Positions 16,258 through 23,525 of a DNA stretch of 64,000 bases are shown piece after piece (position 1 is the first letter of the stretch; every line of letters begins with the position of its first letter). The DNA lies in contig JARIFA010000003.1 of assembly GCA_031127075.1 (NCBI GenBank), forward strand, positions 1-64,000, given 5' to 3'. The DNA is from Gemmatimonadota bacterium (GTDB lineage: Bacteria; Gemmatimonadota; Gemmatimonadetes; Gemmatimonadales; Gemmatimonadaceae). Made by a program: the position numbers and the translations under genes. The notes below the pieces were generated by a model that was given only the letters and a program-made list of their open reading frames with translations, did not search any database and was not told the DNA's origin.

Positions 16258-17367
16258 TCAGCGGGGCGATGGGACGAGCGAGGGGATCGGGAAGCGGAGG
16301 CCGGCGATGACGCCATCGGCGTCGCCGTCGAGCACCGCGCCCGGGGCGCGATCCATCTGCACCGCCGCGCCGCTCAGCAACGCCTGTTCAACGAGCTGCT
16401 CGATCGCCGCCGGGTGGTCCTGCCAGGCGCGCTCGGAGAAGATCAGCTCCGCGAGGGCCCCGAAGGTCGCGGCGGCCTGTGCGGGACCGAGGCCAACCGC
16501 CGCCCGACCGTGCGGATGCGCGTCCTCGCGTAGACTCGCGATCCGCTGCTCGCGCTGGGCGGCCGTCCGCTCCATCATCGCGTGCTGCAACGCGACGGCG
16601 AGCGTGCCCCCATCACTGTCGAACCGGGCGCCGGGCACCACCTGGCACCGGTTCCGCAGCTCCGGAGTCAGGCTGTGCAACAGGATCGTCGTCGCTTCGG
16701 TCGCCCCGCCGACGAGAATCGGCTCGCCGGAGTGCGCGAGGATCGGGAGCTTGTGGCGGACCTGACTCAGGAGGCGGTCCATCATCTCCAAGTGGATGCG
16801 CTGCGCCTCGTCAGCGCCAGTGACGCCACGCGTCCCCGAGTGGAAGCCCGGTTTCGGTGGGCGCGAGGTATGCGGAGCGATTCCCACCACCGGCTCGGCG
16901 GTGAGTGTCGCCAGCGGCTCGAAGGTCAGGTCATGCCAGCGTCCGAGGCGCGCGTGCTCCCGGTCGAGGAGCACCACGAGCGCGCTCGGCTCCGTCGCGA
17001 CGCGAAGGTACGGGACCATCCGGACGCCGCGGCCCCACGAGACGAGGCTCGAACGGATCTCCGGCATCGCGCGCGCGACCACGTCACCGTCGGCGGCGCA
17101 GAAACAGGCCCACCCCGAGGTCGCGGGGGGCGTGTCGCCATCGGGGATGCGCGCCAACACCTCCGTCGCGCACCGCTCGAACGCCTCCCGCTCGTCGCGC
17201 GGCGCCGGCGCGAGCCGCTTCCGCTCGAGATGGATCCCCTTCTTCAGGTGGACGCGCCACGCGCGTCGGCTCGCCGGGTCGTGCGGCGCCGCCTCCACGT
17301 AGACGCTGAGCGTCGGGTCATCATGATGCGCGCGGACGAACCGCAGCAGGTCGTCGGGGATGAGCAT
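16258..17367 (-). CDS. baeRF-family protein (bacterial archaeo-eukaryotic release-factor-like, eRF1 domain)
   Basis: 369 residues with the layout of the bacterial eRF1/Pelota-like (baeRF) family. An N-terminal alpha/beta domain opens with the LSVYVEAAP motif. A middle RNase-H-like domain (ALVVLLDREHARLGRW) and a C-terminal L7Ae-like half (GEPILVGGATEATTILLHSL, then GTLAVALQHAMME) follow. No GGQ motif is present, so it is not a standard release factor. A strong AGGAGG (17372-17377) lies 5 bases before the ATG. These proteins are thought to work on ribosomes under stress, but no activity is established. The CBS gene follows directly. Confidence 0.78.
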   Translation of the reverse strand: MLIPDDLLRFVRAHHDDPTLSVYVEAAPHDPASRRAWRVHLKKGIHLERKRLAPAPRDEREAFERCATEVLARIPDGDTPPATSGWACFCAADGDVVARAMPEIRSSLVSWGRGVRMVPYLRVATEPSALVVLLDREHARLGRWHDLTFEPLATLTAEPVVGIAPHTSRPPKPGFHSGTRGVTGADEAQRIHLEMMDRLLSQVRHKLPILAHSGEPILVGGATEATTILLHSLTPELRNRCQVVPGARFDSDGGTLAVALQHAMMERTAAQREQRIASLREDAHPHGRAAVGLGPAQAAATFGALAELIFSERAWQDHPAAIEQLVEQALLSGAAVQMDRAPGAVLDGDADGVIAGLRFPIPSLVPSPR

Positions 17368-17469
17368 GGCGCCTCCTGGCGTCCGGGGATCCTGTGCCCG
17401 GAGGGTCGCCTCGTGCGGGGGCGCGTTCCATCGGGCTTCCCCTGCGCCCGCGCCGGAGAATCGCCGACC

Positions 17470-19617
17470 TCAGCTCCCCGTGAGGAGCCGGACCACCTGC
17501 GTGACGACGAAGCACACGCTGAGGCCGAGGCCGACCGGCAGGAGCGTTGCGACCAGCGTCCAGCGCGCGCTCCCCGTCTCCTTCCAGATCGTGTGAATCG
17601 TGGTCGAGCAGGGATTATGGAGGAGGCTGAAGAGCATGAGGTTCACGCCCGTCAGCGTCGTCCACCCATCGGCGCGGAGGAGCGTGCCGACCGCGGCCGG
17701 GTCGAGCTCGAAGAGCACGCCGGCCCCTGCGCCCGCCTCGGGGACGCCCCCCGCGAGCACGGTCAGCATCAGCACGGTCGGGACCACGATCTCGTTCGCC
17801 GGAATCGCGACGACGTAGGCGAGGAGGATGACGCCGTTGAGCCCGAGCAGAAGCCCCACGGGGTCGAGTCCTCGGATGAGATGCACCGCGATCGGCGCCC
17901 CCGCGACCTCCACGTTCGCGAGCAGCCAGATCGCCGCGCCCGCGGGGGCCGCGAAGACGATCGCCCGCCAGAGCACGATCAGCGTCCGGTCGATCACCGA
18001 CGTGTACAGCGTCTGCCAGAGCCGGGGCGGGCGATAGGGCGGCAGCTCGAGACTGAAGCTCGTCGCCTCGCCGCGCAGCACCGTGCGCGTGAGCGCCCAC
18101 GAGGCGAGGAACATCGCCGCGACGCCGAGGAGCGTGACGCCCACCACGGCGCCGGCCGAGACGAGGCCCGCGAGCGCCGGCGGGGCGAGCACGCCGACGA
18201 AGAGCGAGGCCATGAGGATCTGCGTCGGCCAGCGGCCGTTGCAGAGCGAGAAGTTGTTCGTGATGATGGCGACGAGCCGCTCGCGCGGGCTGTCGATGAT
18301 CCGCGTGGCGACCACGCCGGCGGCATTGCACCCGAACCCCATGCACATCGTGAGTGCTTGCTTCCCGTGCGCGCCCACGCGGCGGAACGCGCCGTCGAGG
18401 TTGAACGCGACGCGAGGCAGGTAGCCGAAATCCTCGAGCAGCGTGAAGAGCGGGAAGAAGATCGCCATCGGCGGGAGCATCACCGCGACGACCCACGCCG
18501 TCGCGAGGTAGACGCCGTCGACGAGCAGCCCGCGGAGCCAGTCCGGGGCGTGCAGCGCCGCGGCCAAGGTCCCGAGCCAGGCGTGCCCGCGGTCGACCAG
18601 CAGGTCCGCAAGCATCGCCGACGGCACATTGGCGCCCGCGATGGTCAGCCAGAAGACCACGGCGAGCAGCGCGATCATCAGCGGGAGCCCGGTCGCGGGA
18701 CTCGTCAGCCAGCGGTCGAGTCGCTGGTCGACCGCCGCGCCGAGCGCTGCCACGGCGGTCGGGCGCGCCGCACGGGCGATGCGCTCGGCGAGCGCGAACC
18801 GACCCGCGGCGAGCTGGTCCTGGAAGTCGGCGGGGAGCCGCCAGCGGATCGCGTCGATCGCGGACACCAGCGCCGGCGGCATCGTGGCGGCGACCCGTTC
18901 GTCACCGTCGAGCAGGCGCAGGGCGATCCAGCGCGCGTTCGGTCGCGTCGGCTCGGTGGCACGCACCGCATCGGCGGCCTCACGAACGAGCGCTTCCACG
19001 GCGGGCGCGAAGGGGGCGGGGGGCGTCGGACGCGGGACGACCTCCCCGCGCGCCACCTGGCGGATCATCGCGCGCAGCGCCTCGACCCCCTCGCCGCCAC
19101 GCGCCGCCGCCGGCACCACGGGCACGCCGAGCACCGCGGCCAGCGCCTCGGGGTCGACGGCGATGCCGCGCCGCCGCGCCTCGTCCATCAGGTTGAGGCA
19201 GATGACGACCGTCGGGGTGATCTCGAGGACCTGCAGCGCGAGGTTCAGGTTCCGTTCGAGTGACGTCGCATCGAGCACGAGCACCGTCACGTCGGGGGCG
19301 CCGAAGAGCAGGAAGTCGCGCGCGACCTCCTCGTCCGTGCTCGCCGCCTGGAGCGAGTAGGTGCCGGGCAGATCGACGACCTTACACCGATCGCCGCCCA
19401 CCGTGAACCGCCCTTCCGCGCGCGTGACCGTCTTGCCGGGCCAGTTCCCCGTATGCTGGCGAAGGCCCGTCAGCGCGTTGAAGACGGTGCTCTTGCCGGT
19501 GTTCGGATTCCCGGCGAGCGCGACGAGATGATCGAACCCGTCCGAGCGGACGCCCAGCTGGATGAACGACTCATCGCGCGCCGGGAGGCGCGTGCGCATC
19601 GAGGTCGTCGGGGTCAT
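17470..19617 (-). CDS. feoB: Ferrous iron transporter FeoB
   Basis: 715 residues. The N-terminal G-protein domain shows G1 GNPNTGKST (36-43), G3 DLPG (82-85) and G4 NLMD (142-145). A helical spacer and the polytopic permease core follow. The core has the expected cysteine-containing gate motifs MGFGCNAAGV and the LCNGRWP region, and a final HNPCSTTIHTIWKETGS segment. It imports Fe2+ across the inner membrane, driven or gated by GTP hydrolysis. The ATG at 19617 overlaps the stop of the upstream DtxR-FeoA gene (ATGA), so the two are translationally coupled. The open frame continues upstream as far as 22164, but only as antisense shadow. Confidence 0.95.
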   Translation of the reverse strand: MTPTTSMRTRLPARDESFIQLGVRSDGFDHLVALAGNPNTGKSTVFNALTGLRQHTGNWPGKTVTRAEGRFTVGGDRCKVVDLPGTYSLQAASTDEEVARDFLLFGAPDVTVLVLDATSLERNLNLALQVLEITPTVVICLNLMDEARRRGIAVDPEALAAVLGVPVVPAAARGGEGVEALRAMIRQVARGEVVPRPTPPAPFAPAVEALVREAADAVRATEPTRPNARWIALRLLDGDERVAATMPPALVSAIDAIRWRLPADFQDQLAAGRFALAERIARAARPTAVAALGAAVDQRLDRWLTSPATGLPLMIALLAVVFWLTIAGANVPSAMLADLLVDRGHAWLGTLAAALHAPDWLRGLLVDGVYLATAWVVAVMLPPMAIFFPLFTLLEDFGYLPRVAFNLDGAFRRVGAHGKQALTMCMGFGCNAAGVVATRIIDSPRERLVAIITNNFSLCNGRWPTQILMASLFVGVLAPPALAGLVSAGAVVGVTLLGVAAMFLASWALTRTVLRGEATSFSLELPPYRPPRLWQTLYTSVIDRTLIVLWRAIVFAAPAGAAIWLLANVEVAGAPIAVHLIRGLDPVGLLLGLNGVILLAYVVAIPANEIVVPTVLMLTVLAGGVPEAGAGAGVLFELDPAAVGTLLRADGWTTLTGVNLMLFSLLHNPCSTTIHTIWKETGSARWTLVATLLPVGLGLSVCFVVTQVVRLLTGS

Positions 19618-20417
19618 GCCGCGCGCCCCGGGCCGTCGATCTCGATCCAGGCCGCCTGGTGCCGTCGGAGCGCGATGAGCGCGCCGCGGATACGGTACGC
19701 GACGGGGTCGCCGCCGGGGCTCGAGAGCTCCGCGGTGATCGTGGTGCCGGGCACCACGCCGAGGTCGAGGAGCCGACGGCGCTGCGGGCCGCGGCAGGCG
19801 CCGGTGAGGCGGCGCACCCGCACCGTCTCGCCGGGCGTGGCATCGGCGAGGGTGCGTTCGGGGGGTGGACCGTCGGGGCGGATCGTCGTGACGGGGAGCG
19901 TCCCGTCCGCCGTGGGGATGGGCTCCCCGTGCGGATCGAAGCGTGGCTGGCCCAGCCGCGACGCGAGGGCTTCGGCCTCCTCCGGCGTGAGGTCGTGCTC
20001 CGCCTCCTCCGCCAGCGCGTGCCAGTCCTCGGGTTCGACCCCGGTCCGGTCCGCGAGGTACTGCTCGAGGAGGCGGTGGGTGCGGACGACACGCAGCGCC
20101 TCCTGGCGACCGCGTGCGGTCAGCGCATGCGTCGCGCCGGCCGTGGCGACGAGCCCCGCGGCGCTGAGCCGGTCGAGGAGATCGCGTGCGGCGGTCGGCC
20201 GGATGCCGAGTGCCCCGGCGATCGCGTCGGGGTGGACGGCAAGTCCTTCGCTCTCCCGGTGGAAGAGATACTTGAGCGTGTCCTCGATGCCGATGCGGCG
20301 CGCGTCGCGTCGGGCGCGTCGGAGGCGGGCCCACAGACCGTGCTCGGGCCACGCGATGCCGGCGGCGAGGAGCAGGAGGAGCGCGAAGAGGAGGAGGGCG
20401 GGGCCAGGGGCGATCAC
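19614..20417 (-). CDS. Membrane-anchored DtxR-type metalloregulator with C-terminal FeoA/SH3 domain
   Basis: About 267 residues from the GTG at 20417 (a TTG at 20432 adds five). Unlike normal DtxR proteins it starts with a transmembrane helix (ALLLFALLLLLAAGIAWP) and a highly basic stretch, and only then the winged helix (about residues 45-103 of this numbering). The dimerisation region keeps DtxR-like metal ligands: H114, E118, H133, E140 and H141. An acidic residue (E137) replaces the Cys102 of DtxR, as in Mn-type MntR. The C-terminal ~75 residues are a FeoA/SH3 domain (TPGETVRVRRL, LLDLGVVPGT). It is coupled to feoB, and a palindrome lies at its promoter, so iron-responsive autoregulation is likely. 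Confidence 0.82.
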   Translation of the reverse strand: MIAPGPALLLFALLLLLAAGIAWPEHGLWARLRRARRDARRIGIEDTLKYLFHRESEGLAVHPDAIAGALGIRPTAARDLLDRLSAAGLVATAGATHALTARGRQEALRVVRTHRLLEQYLADRTGVEPEDWHALAEEAEHDLTPEEAEALASRLGQPRFDPHGEPIPTADGTLPVTTIRPDGPPPERTLADATPGETVRVRRLTGACRGPQRRRLLDLGVVPGTTITAELSSPGGDPVAYRIRGALIALRRHQAAWIEIDGPGRAA

Positions 20418-20434
20418 GGCAGAGTATGTCAAAG

Positions 20435-20448
20435 TTAGGACGTCCTAA
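20435..20448. promoter_or_regulatory. Perfect 14-bp palindrome, putative DtxR-type operator
   Basis: TTAGGACGTCCTAA is an exact palindrome 18 bp upstream of the GTG at 20417, in the divergent gap to the APC permease gene. Half-sites TTAGG/CCTAA match those of DtxR-family boxes. A -10-like CATACT on the minus strand (20428-20423) would put transcription start at about 20417, which implies a leaderless message and an operator inside the promoter. Confidence 0.65.
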
Positions 20449-20517
20449 AACAGCGCCCGCGACGCGGGACGCGTCAAGTGCTTGCGGCCCGCCGCACGCG
20501 GGCGATTGCTTTCCGCC

Positions 20518-21996
20518 GTGACCGCACGCCCCGCCCTCGCCCGCGAGCTCGGCCTCCTCGGCCTCACCGCCACCGGCATCTGCTCGATGGTGGGAGCCTC
20601 GATCCACATCATGCCCTTCCTGGTGCAGCTCGCGGTGCCAGGCATCGGGCCCTGGGTCCTGCCGGCCTTCGCCTTCGCGGCGGTCCCCGCCTTCCTCGCC
20701 GCGCTCGCCTACGCCGCGCTCGCCTCCGCGATGCCGCGCGCCGGCGGGAGCTATCTCTTCGCGAGCCGCGGGCTGCATCCCTCGCTCGGGTTCGTCGCCT
20801 CGTTCTCGCAGTGGGTCGGACTCTCCGTCGTGATCGGGGCGGTGGCGTATGTGATCCCCGTCTTCCTCGCCGGCGTGAGCGAGGCGTTGGGCGGCGGGGC
20901 GGTCGCGGCGACGCTCCTCACCGGCCAGGCCCGGCTCGTCATCGCGCTGGGCCTCGTCTGGGGGTTCGTCGCTGTCAACCTCCGCGGCCTCGCGGCGTAT
21001 GAGCGCACCCTCGTCCCGCTGATGCTGGTGATGTTCGCGCTCGGCGCGGTCGTGATCGTCGTCGGGGCGGGGCAGGACCACGCGGGGTTCGCCGCCGCGC
21101 TGCAGGCCGCCGGCGGGACGCTCCCGGCGCCGCGTCCGGCGCCCTTCGACAAGGACACCTTCGTCGCCGCGGCCGCGGTGCTCTTCTCCAGCTTCATCGG
21201 GTTCGATGCCATCGCCCAGGCCGGTGGGGAGGCACGTGACCCGGCGCGCGCCCTCCCGCGCGCCATCCTCCTCACCTTCGGGGTGGTGGCCGCCTTCTAC
21301 TTCAGTTTCACCGCGGCGGTCTATCACGCGGTCCCCTGGGAGTTCGTCGCGGCGATGCCGGCGGATGCCACCCCCACCGCCTCCGGCCTCCTCGCGCCGT
21401 TCCTCTCCCCGATCGGTCGCGCCGCGATCACCGCCGGCGCCGCCGTCGCGCTCATCAACGACCTCCCGGGCATGTTGTTGAGCGTCTCGCGCCTGATGTT
21501 CGCCTGGGCGCGGGATGGTGTCTTCCCCGCGTGGGCCGCGGAGGTGCATCCGACGCGGCACACCCCGCGCGCCGCCCTCGTCGCTAGCGGCGCGATGGCG
21601 ACCGTCGGCGTGCTGTTGAGTCACGGGGCGAAGAGCTTCTCGAAGGGCGTCGACATCATGGTCGTCGCGATGCTCGTGAACTTCCTTCTGATGTGCCTCG
21701 CGTTGCTCGCGCTCCCGCGACGCAATCCGGCGCTCGCGGCGGGGATGACGATGCTGCGCGCGTCGCGCGCCCGGACGGCCGTCGGCGTCGCGGGGGTCGC
21801 CTGCCTCTCGCTCTTCCTCGCCGTGCACGTCCGGCGTGAGCTTGCGGCGGAGGTCACCGTCTGGTACGAGCGGCCCCTCGCGGTGTGGGGGGTGGTGATG
21901 GCGGTCGGGACCCTCGTGCATCTCGTCGAATACCGTCGCCTCGTGGCGCGCGTGGGCGACGCCCGCGCGCGCTTCGCGACCCTGCCGGAGGAGTGA
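20518..21996 (+). CDS. APC-superfamily amino acid/polyamine permease
   Basis: 492 residues from the GTG at 20518; a TTG at 20482 is an alternative. About twelve hydrophobic segments are visible. The first carries the APC glycine motif variant GICSMVGASIH, and segment 6-8 has SSFIGFDAIAQAGGEARDPARALPRAI, the hallmark Gly/Glu region before TM7. It probably imports an amino acid or amine by cation symport or exchange; the substrate is not evident. No Shine-Dalgarno is visible. It diverges from the iron regulator and could share its operator region. The aldo/keto reductase-Rid gene follows after 7 bp. Confidence 0.85.
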   Translation: MTARPALARELGLLGLTATGICSMVGASIHIMPFLVQLAVPGIGPWVLPAFAFAAVPAFLAALAYAALASAMPRAGGSYLFASRGLHPSLGFVASFSQWVGLSVVIGAVAYVIPVFLAGVSEALGGGAVAATLLTGQARLVIALGLVWGFVAVNLRGLAAYERTLVPLMLVMFALGAVVIVVGAGQDHAGFAAALQAAGGTLPAPRPAPFDKDTFVAAAAVLFSSFIGFDAIAQAGGEARDPARALPRAILLTFGVVAAFYFSFTAAVYHAVPWEFVAAMPADATPTASGLLAPFLSPIGRAAITAGAAVALINDLPGMLLSVSRLMFAWARDGVFPAWAAEVHPTRHTPRAALVASGAMATVGVLLSHGAKSFSKGVDIMVVAMLVNFLLMCLALLALPRRNPALAAGMTMLRASRARTAVGVAGVACLSLFLAVHVRRELAAEVTVWYERPLAVWGVVMAVGTLVHLVEYRRLVARVGDARARFATLPEE

Positions 21997-22003
21997 CCGC
22001 GCC

Positions 22004-23458
22004 GTGCCGATGATCAGCCGCCACCGCCTCGCGCCGGACCTCGAGATCAGCCGTGTCCTGACCGGGCTCTGGCAGATGGCCGACCAGGAGCGCGAGGGGC
22101 GCCCGTTCGATCTCGAGCGCGCCGCCGACGCGATGGCACCGTACGTCGCCGCGGGGTTCACCACCTTCGATATGGCCGACCACTACGGCTCGTCGGAGGA
22201 GGTCGTCGGACGCTTCCGCACGCGGCCGGGCGCCCCGCAGACGCAGCTCTTCACCAAGTGGGTGCCCGAACCCGGCCCCCTCACCAGGGACGACGTGCGC
22301 GCCGCGGTGGACCGGGCGCGGCGCCGGATGCGCGTGGAGCGGATCGACCTGCTGCAGTTCCACGCGTGGAGCTACGCCCACCCCGCGTGGCTCGACGCGC
22401 TCGTCGCTCTCGACGAGTGTCGTCGTGACGGGCTCATCGGGCACCTCGGGCTGACCAATACCGACACCGCGCACCTGCGGCTCGTCGTGGAAAGCGGGAT
22501 CCCCATCGCGACGAATCAGGTCTGCTACTCCCTGCTCGATCAGCGCGCCGCGGGGGAGATGGCGTCGTACTGCGCCGCGAAGGGAATCGCGCTCCTCGCG
22601 TTCGGCACGCTCGCCGGCGGGTTCCTCTCCGACCGCTGGCTCGGCGCGCCCGAGCCGGACTGGGCAGCCCTCGCCACCTGGTCGCAGATGAAGTACGGAC
22701 GCTTCATCCGCGTCATCGGTGGGTGGGAGGCGCTGCAGCGGATTCTGCGCGCCGCGCGCGCCGTCGCCGACCGGCACGGTTGCTCGATTGCCAACGTCGC
22801 CTCGCGGTACATCCTCGATGCGCCCGCCGTGGGCGGCGTGATCATCGGCGCGCGGCTCGGCGAGCGCGCGCATCTCGAGGACAACACACGGCTCGATGCG
22901 CTCCGGCTGACCGACGAGGACCGCGCCGAGCTGGCGGCGGCGCTCGCGACAGTGGTCCCCGTGCCCGGCGACTGCGGTGACGAGTATCGGAAGCCCCCCT
23001 TCCTCACGGCGAGCGGCGATCTCTCGCATCACGTGGCGAGTTTCCCCGCGCCCTACGCGGTGGAGGTCGCGCCGGACGGCACGCGGCGGGCCTTCAGCGG
23101 GACGCCGTGGGAGACGTCGGCGGGCTACGCGCGCGCGGTCCGCACCGGGGACCGCATCCTCGTCTCGGGGACCACCGCCACGCACGGGAACCGCGCGATG
23201 GGCGGCCGCGATGCGTATGCCCAGGCGCACCACGTCGTCGACAAGATCGATGGCGCGGTGCAGTCGCTCGGCGGTGCGCTCGCTGATGTGGTGCGCACGC
23301 GGATCTTCGTCAGCCGGATGGAGGACTGGGAGGCGGTCGCGCGAGCGCACGGGGAGCGCTTCGGCACCATCCGTCCCGCGAACACGCTCGTGCGCGCCGA
23401 GTTGATCGGGGCGGAGTACCTGGTGGAGATCGAGGCGGAGGCCGTGGTCCGGGGCTGA
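22004..23458 (+). CDS. Aldo/keto reductase fused to a Rid (YjgF/YER057c/UK114) domain
   Basis: 484 residues. Residues 1-~325 are an aldo/keto reductase with the catalytic tetrad D56, Y61 (FDMADHYG), K85 (LFTKW) and H120 (LLQFH). The GxxT/SN-type NADPH region is GVIIGAR. Residues ~355-484 are a Rid domain (VSGTTATHG, YAQAHHVVDKI, VVRTRIFVSRM, LVEIEAEAV). At the position of the catalytic Arg of true imine deaminases (PARS) it has PANT, so hydrolysis of enamines is unlikely and a binding or non-deaminase role more probable. It follows the APC permease gene by 7 bp and is likely co-transcribed. A fusion of a carbonyl reductase with an imine-handling domain suggests processing of an amino-acid-derived metabolite. 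Confidence 0.88.
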   Translation: MPMISRHRLAPDLEISRVLTGLWQMADQEREGRPFDLERAADAMAPYVAAGFTTFDMADHYGSSEEVVGRFRTRPGAPQTQLFTKWVPEPGPLTRDDVRAAVDRARRRMRVERIDLLQFHAWSYAHPAWLDALVALDECRRDGLIGHLGLTNTDTAHLRLVVESGIPIATNQVCYSLLDQRAAGEMASYCAAKGIALLAFGTLAGGFLSDRWLGAPEPDWAALATWSQMKYGRFIRVIGGWEALQRILRAARAVADRHGCSIANVASRYILDAPAVGGVIIGARLGERAHLEDNTRLDALRLTDEDRAELAAALATVVPVPGDCGDEYRKPPFLTASGDLSHHVASFPAPYAVEVAPDGTRRAFSGTPWETSAGYARAVRTGDRILVSGTTATHGNRAMGGRDAYAQAHHVVDKIDGAVQSLGGALADVVRTRIFVSRMEDWEAVARAHGERFGTIRPANTLVRAELIGAEYLVEIEAEAVVRG

Positions 23459-23460
23459 GG

Positions 23461-23504
23461 CGCGCCCGGCGCCCCGGCGCGGGACCGCCGGCGCGCCGGG
23501 CGCG
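23461..23504. terminator. Strong hairpin between convergent genes
   Basis: A perfect 12-bp inverted repeat: CGCGCCCGGCGC at 23461-23472 and GCGCCGGGCGCG at 23493-23504, with a further CCGG/CCGG pair inside the 20-nt loop. It fills the 67-bp gap between two converging stops. It has no T-run, so it may work as a very stable bidirectional hairpin. Confidence 0.6.
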
Positions 23505-23525
23505 AGGCCCGGTGGCTCCGCTCGG

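Noticed and set aside
19618-22164. Upstream in-frame extension of feoB on the minus strand
   Set aside because: The extension is antisense to the APC permease gene and out of frame with the DtxR-FeoA gene; the real feoB start is the ATG overlapping the regulator stop.
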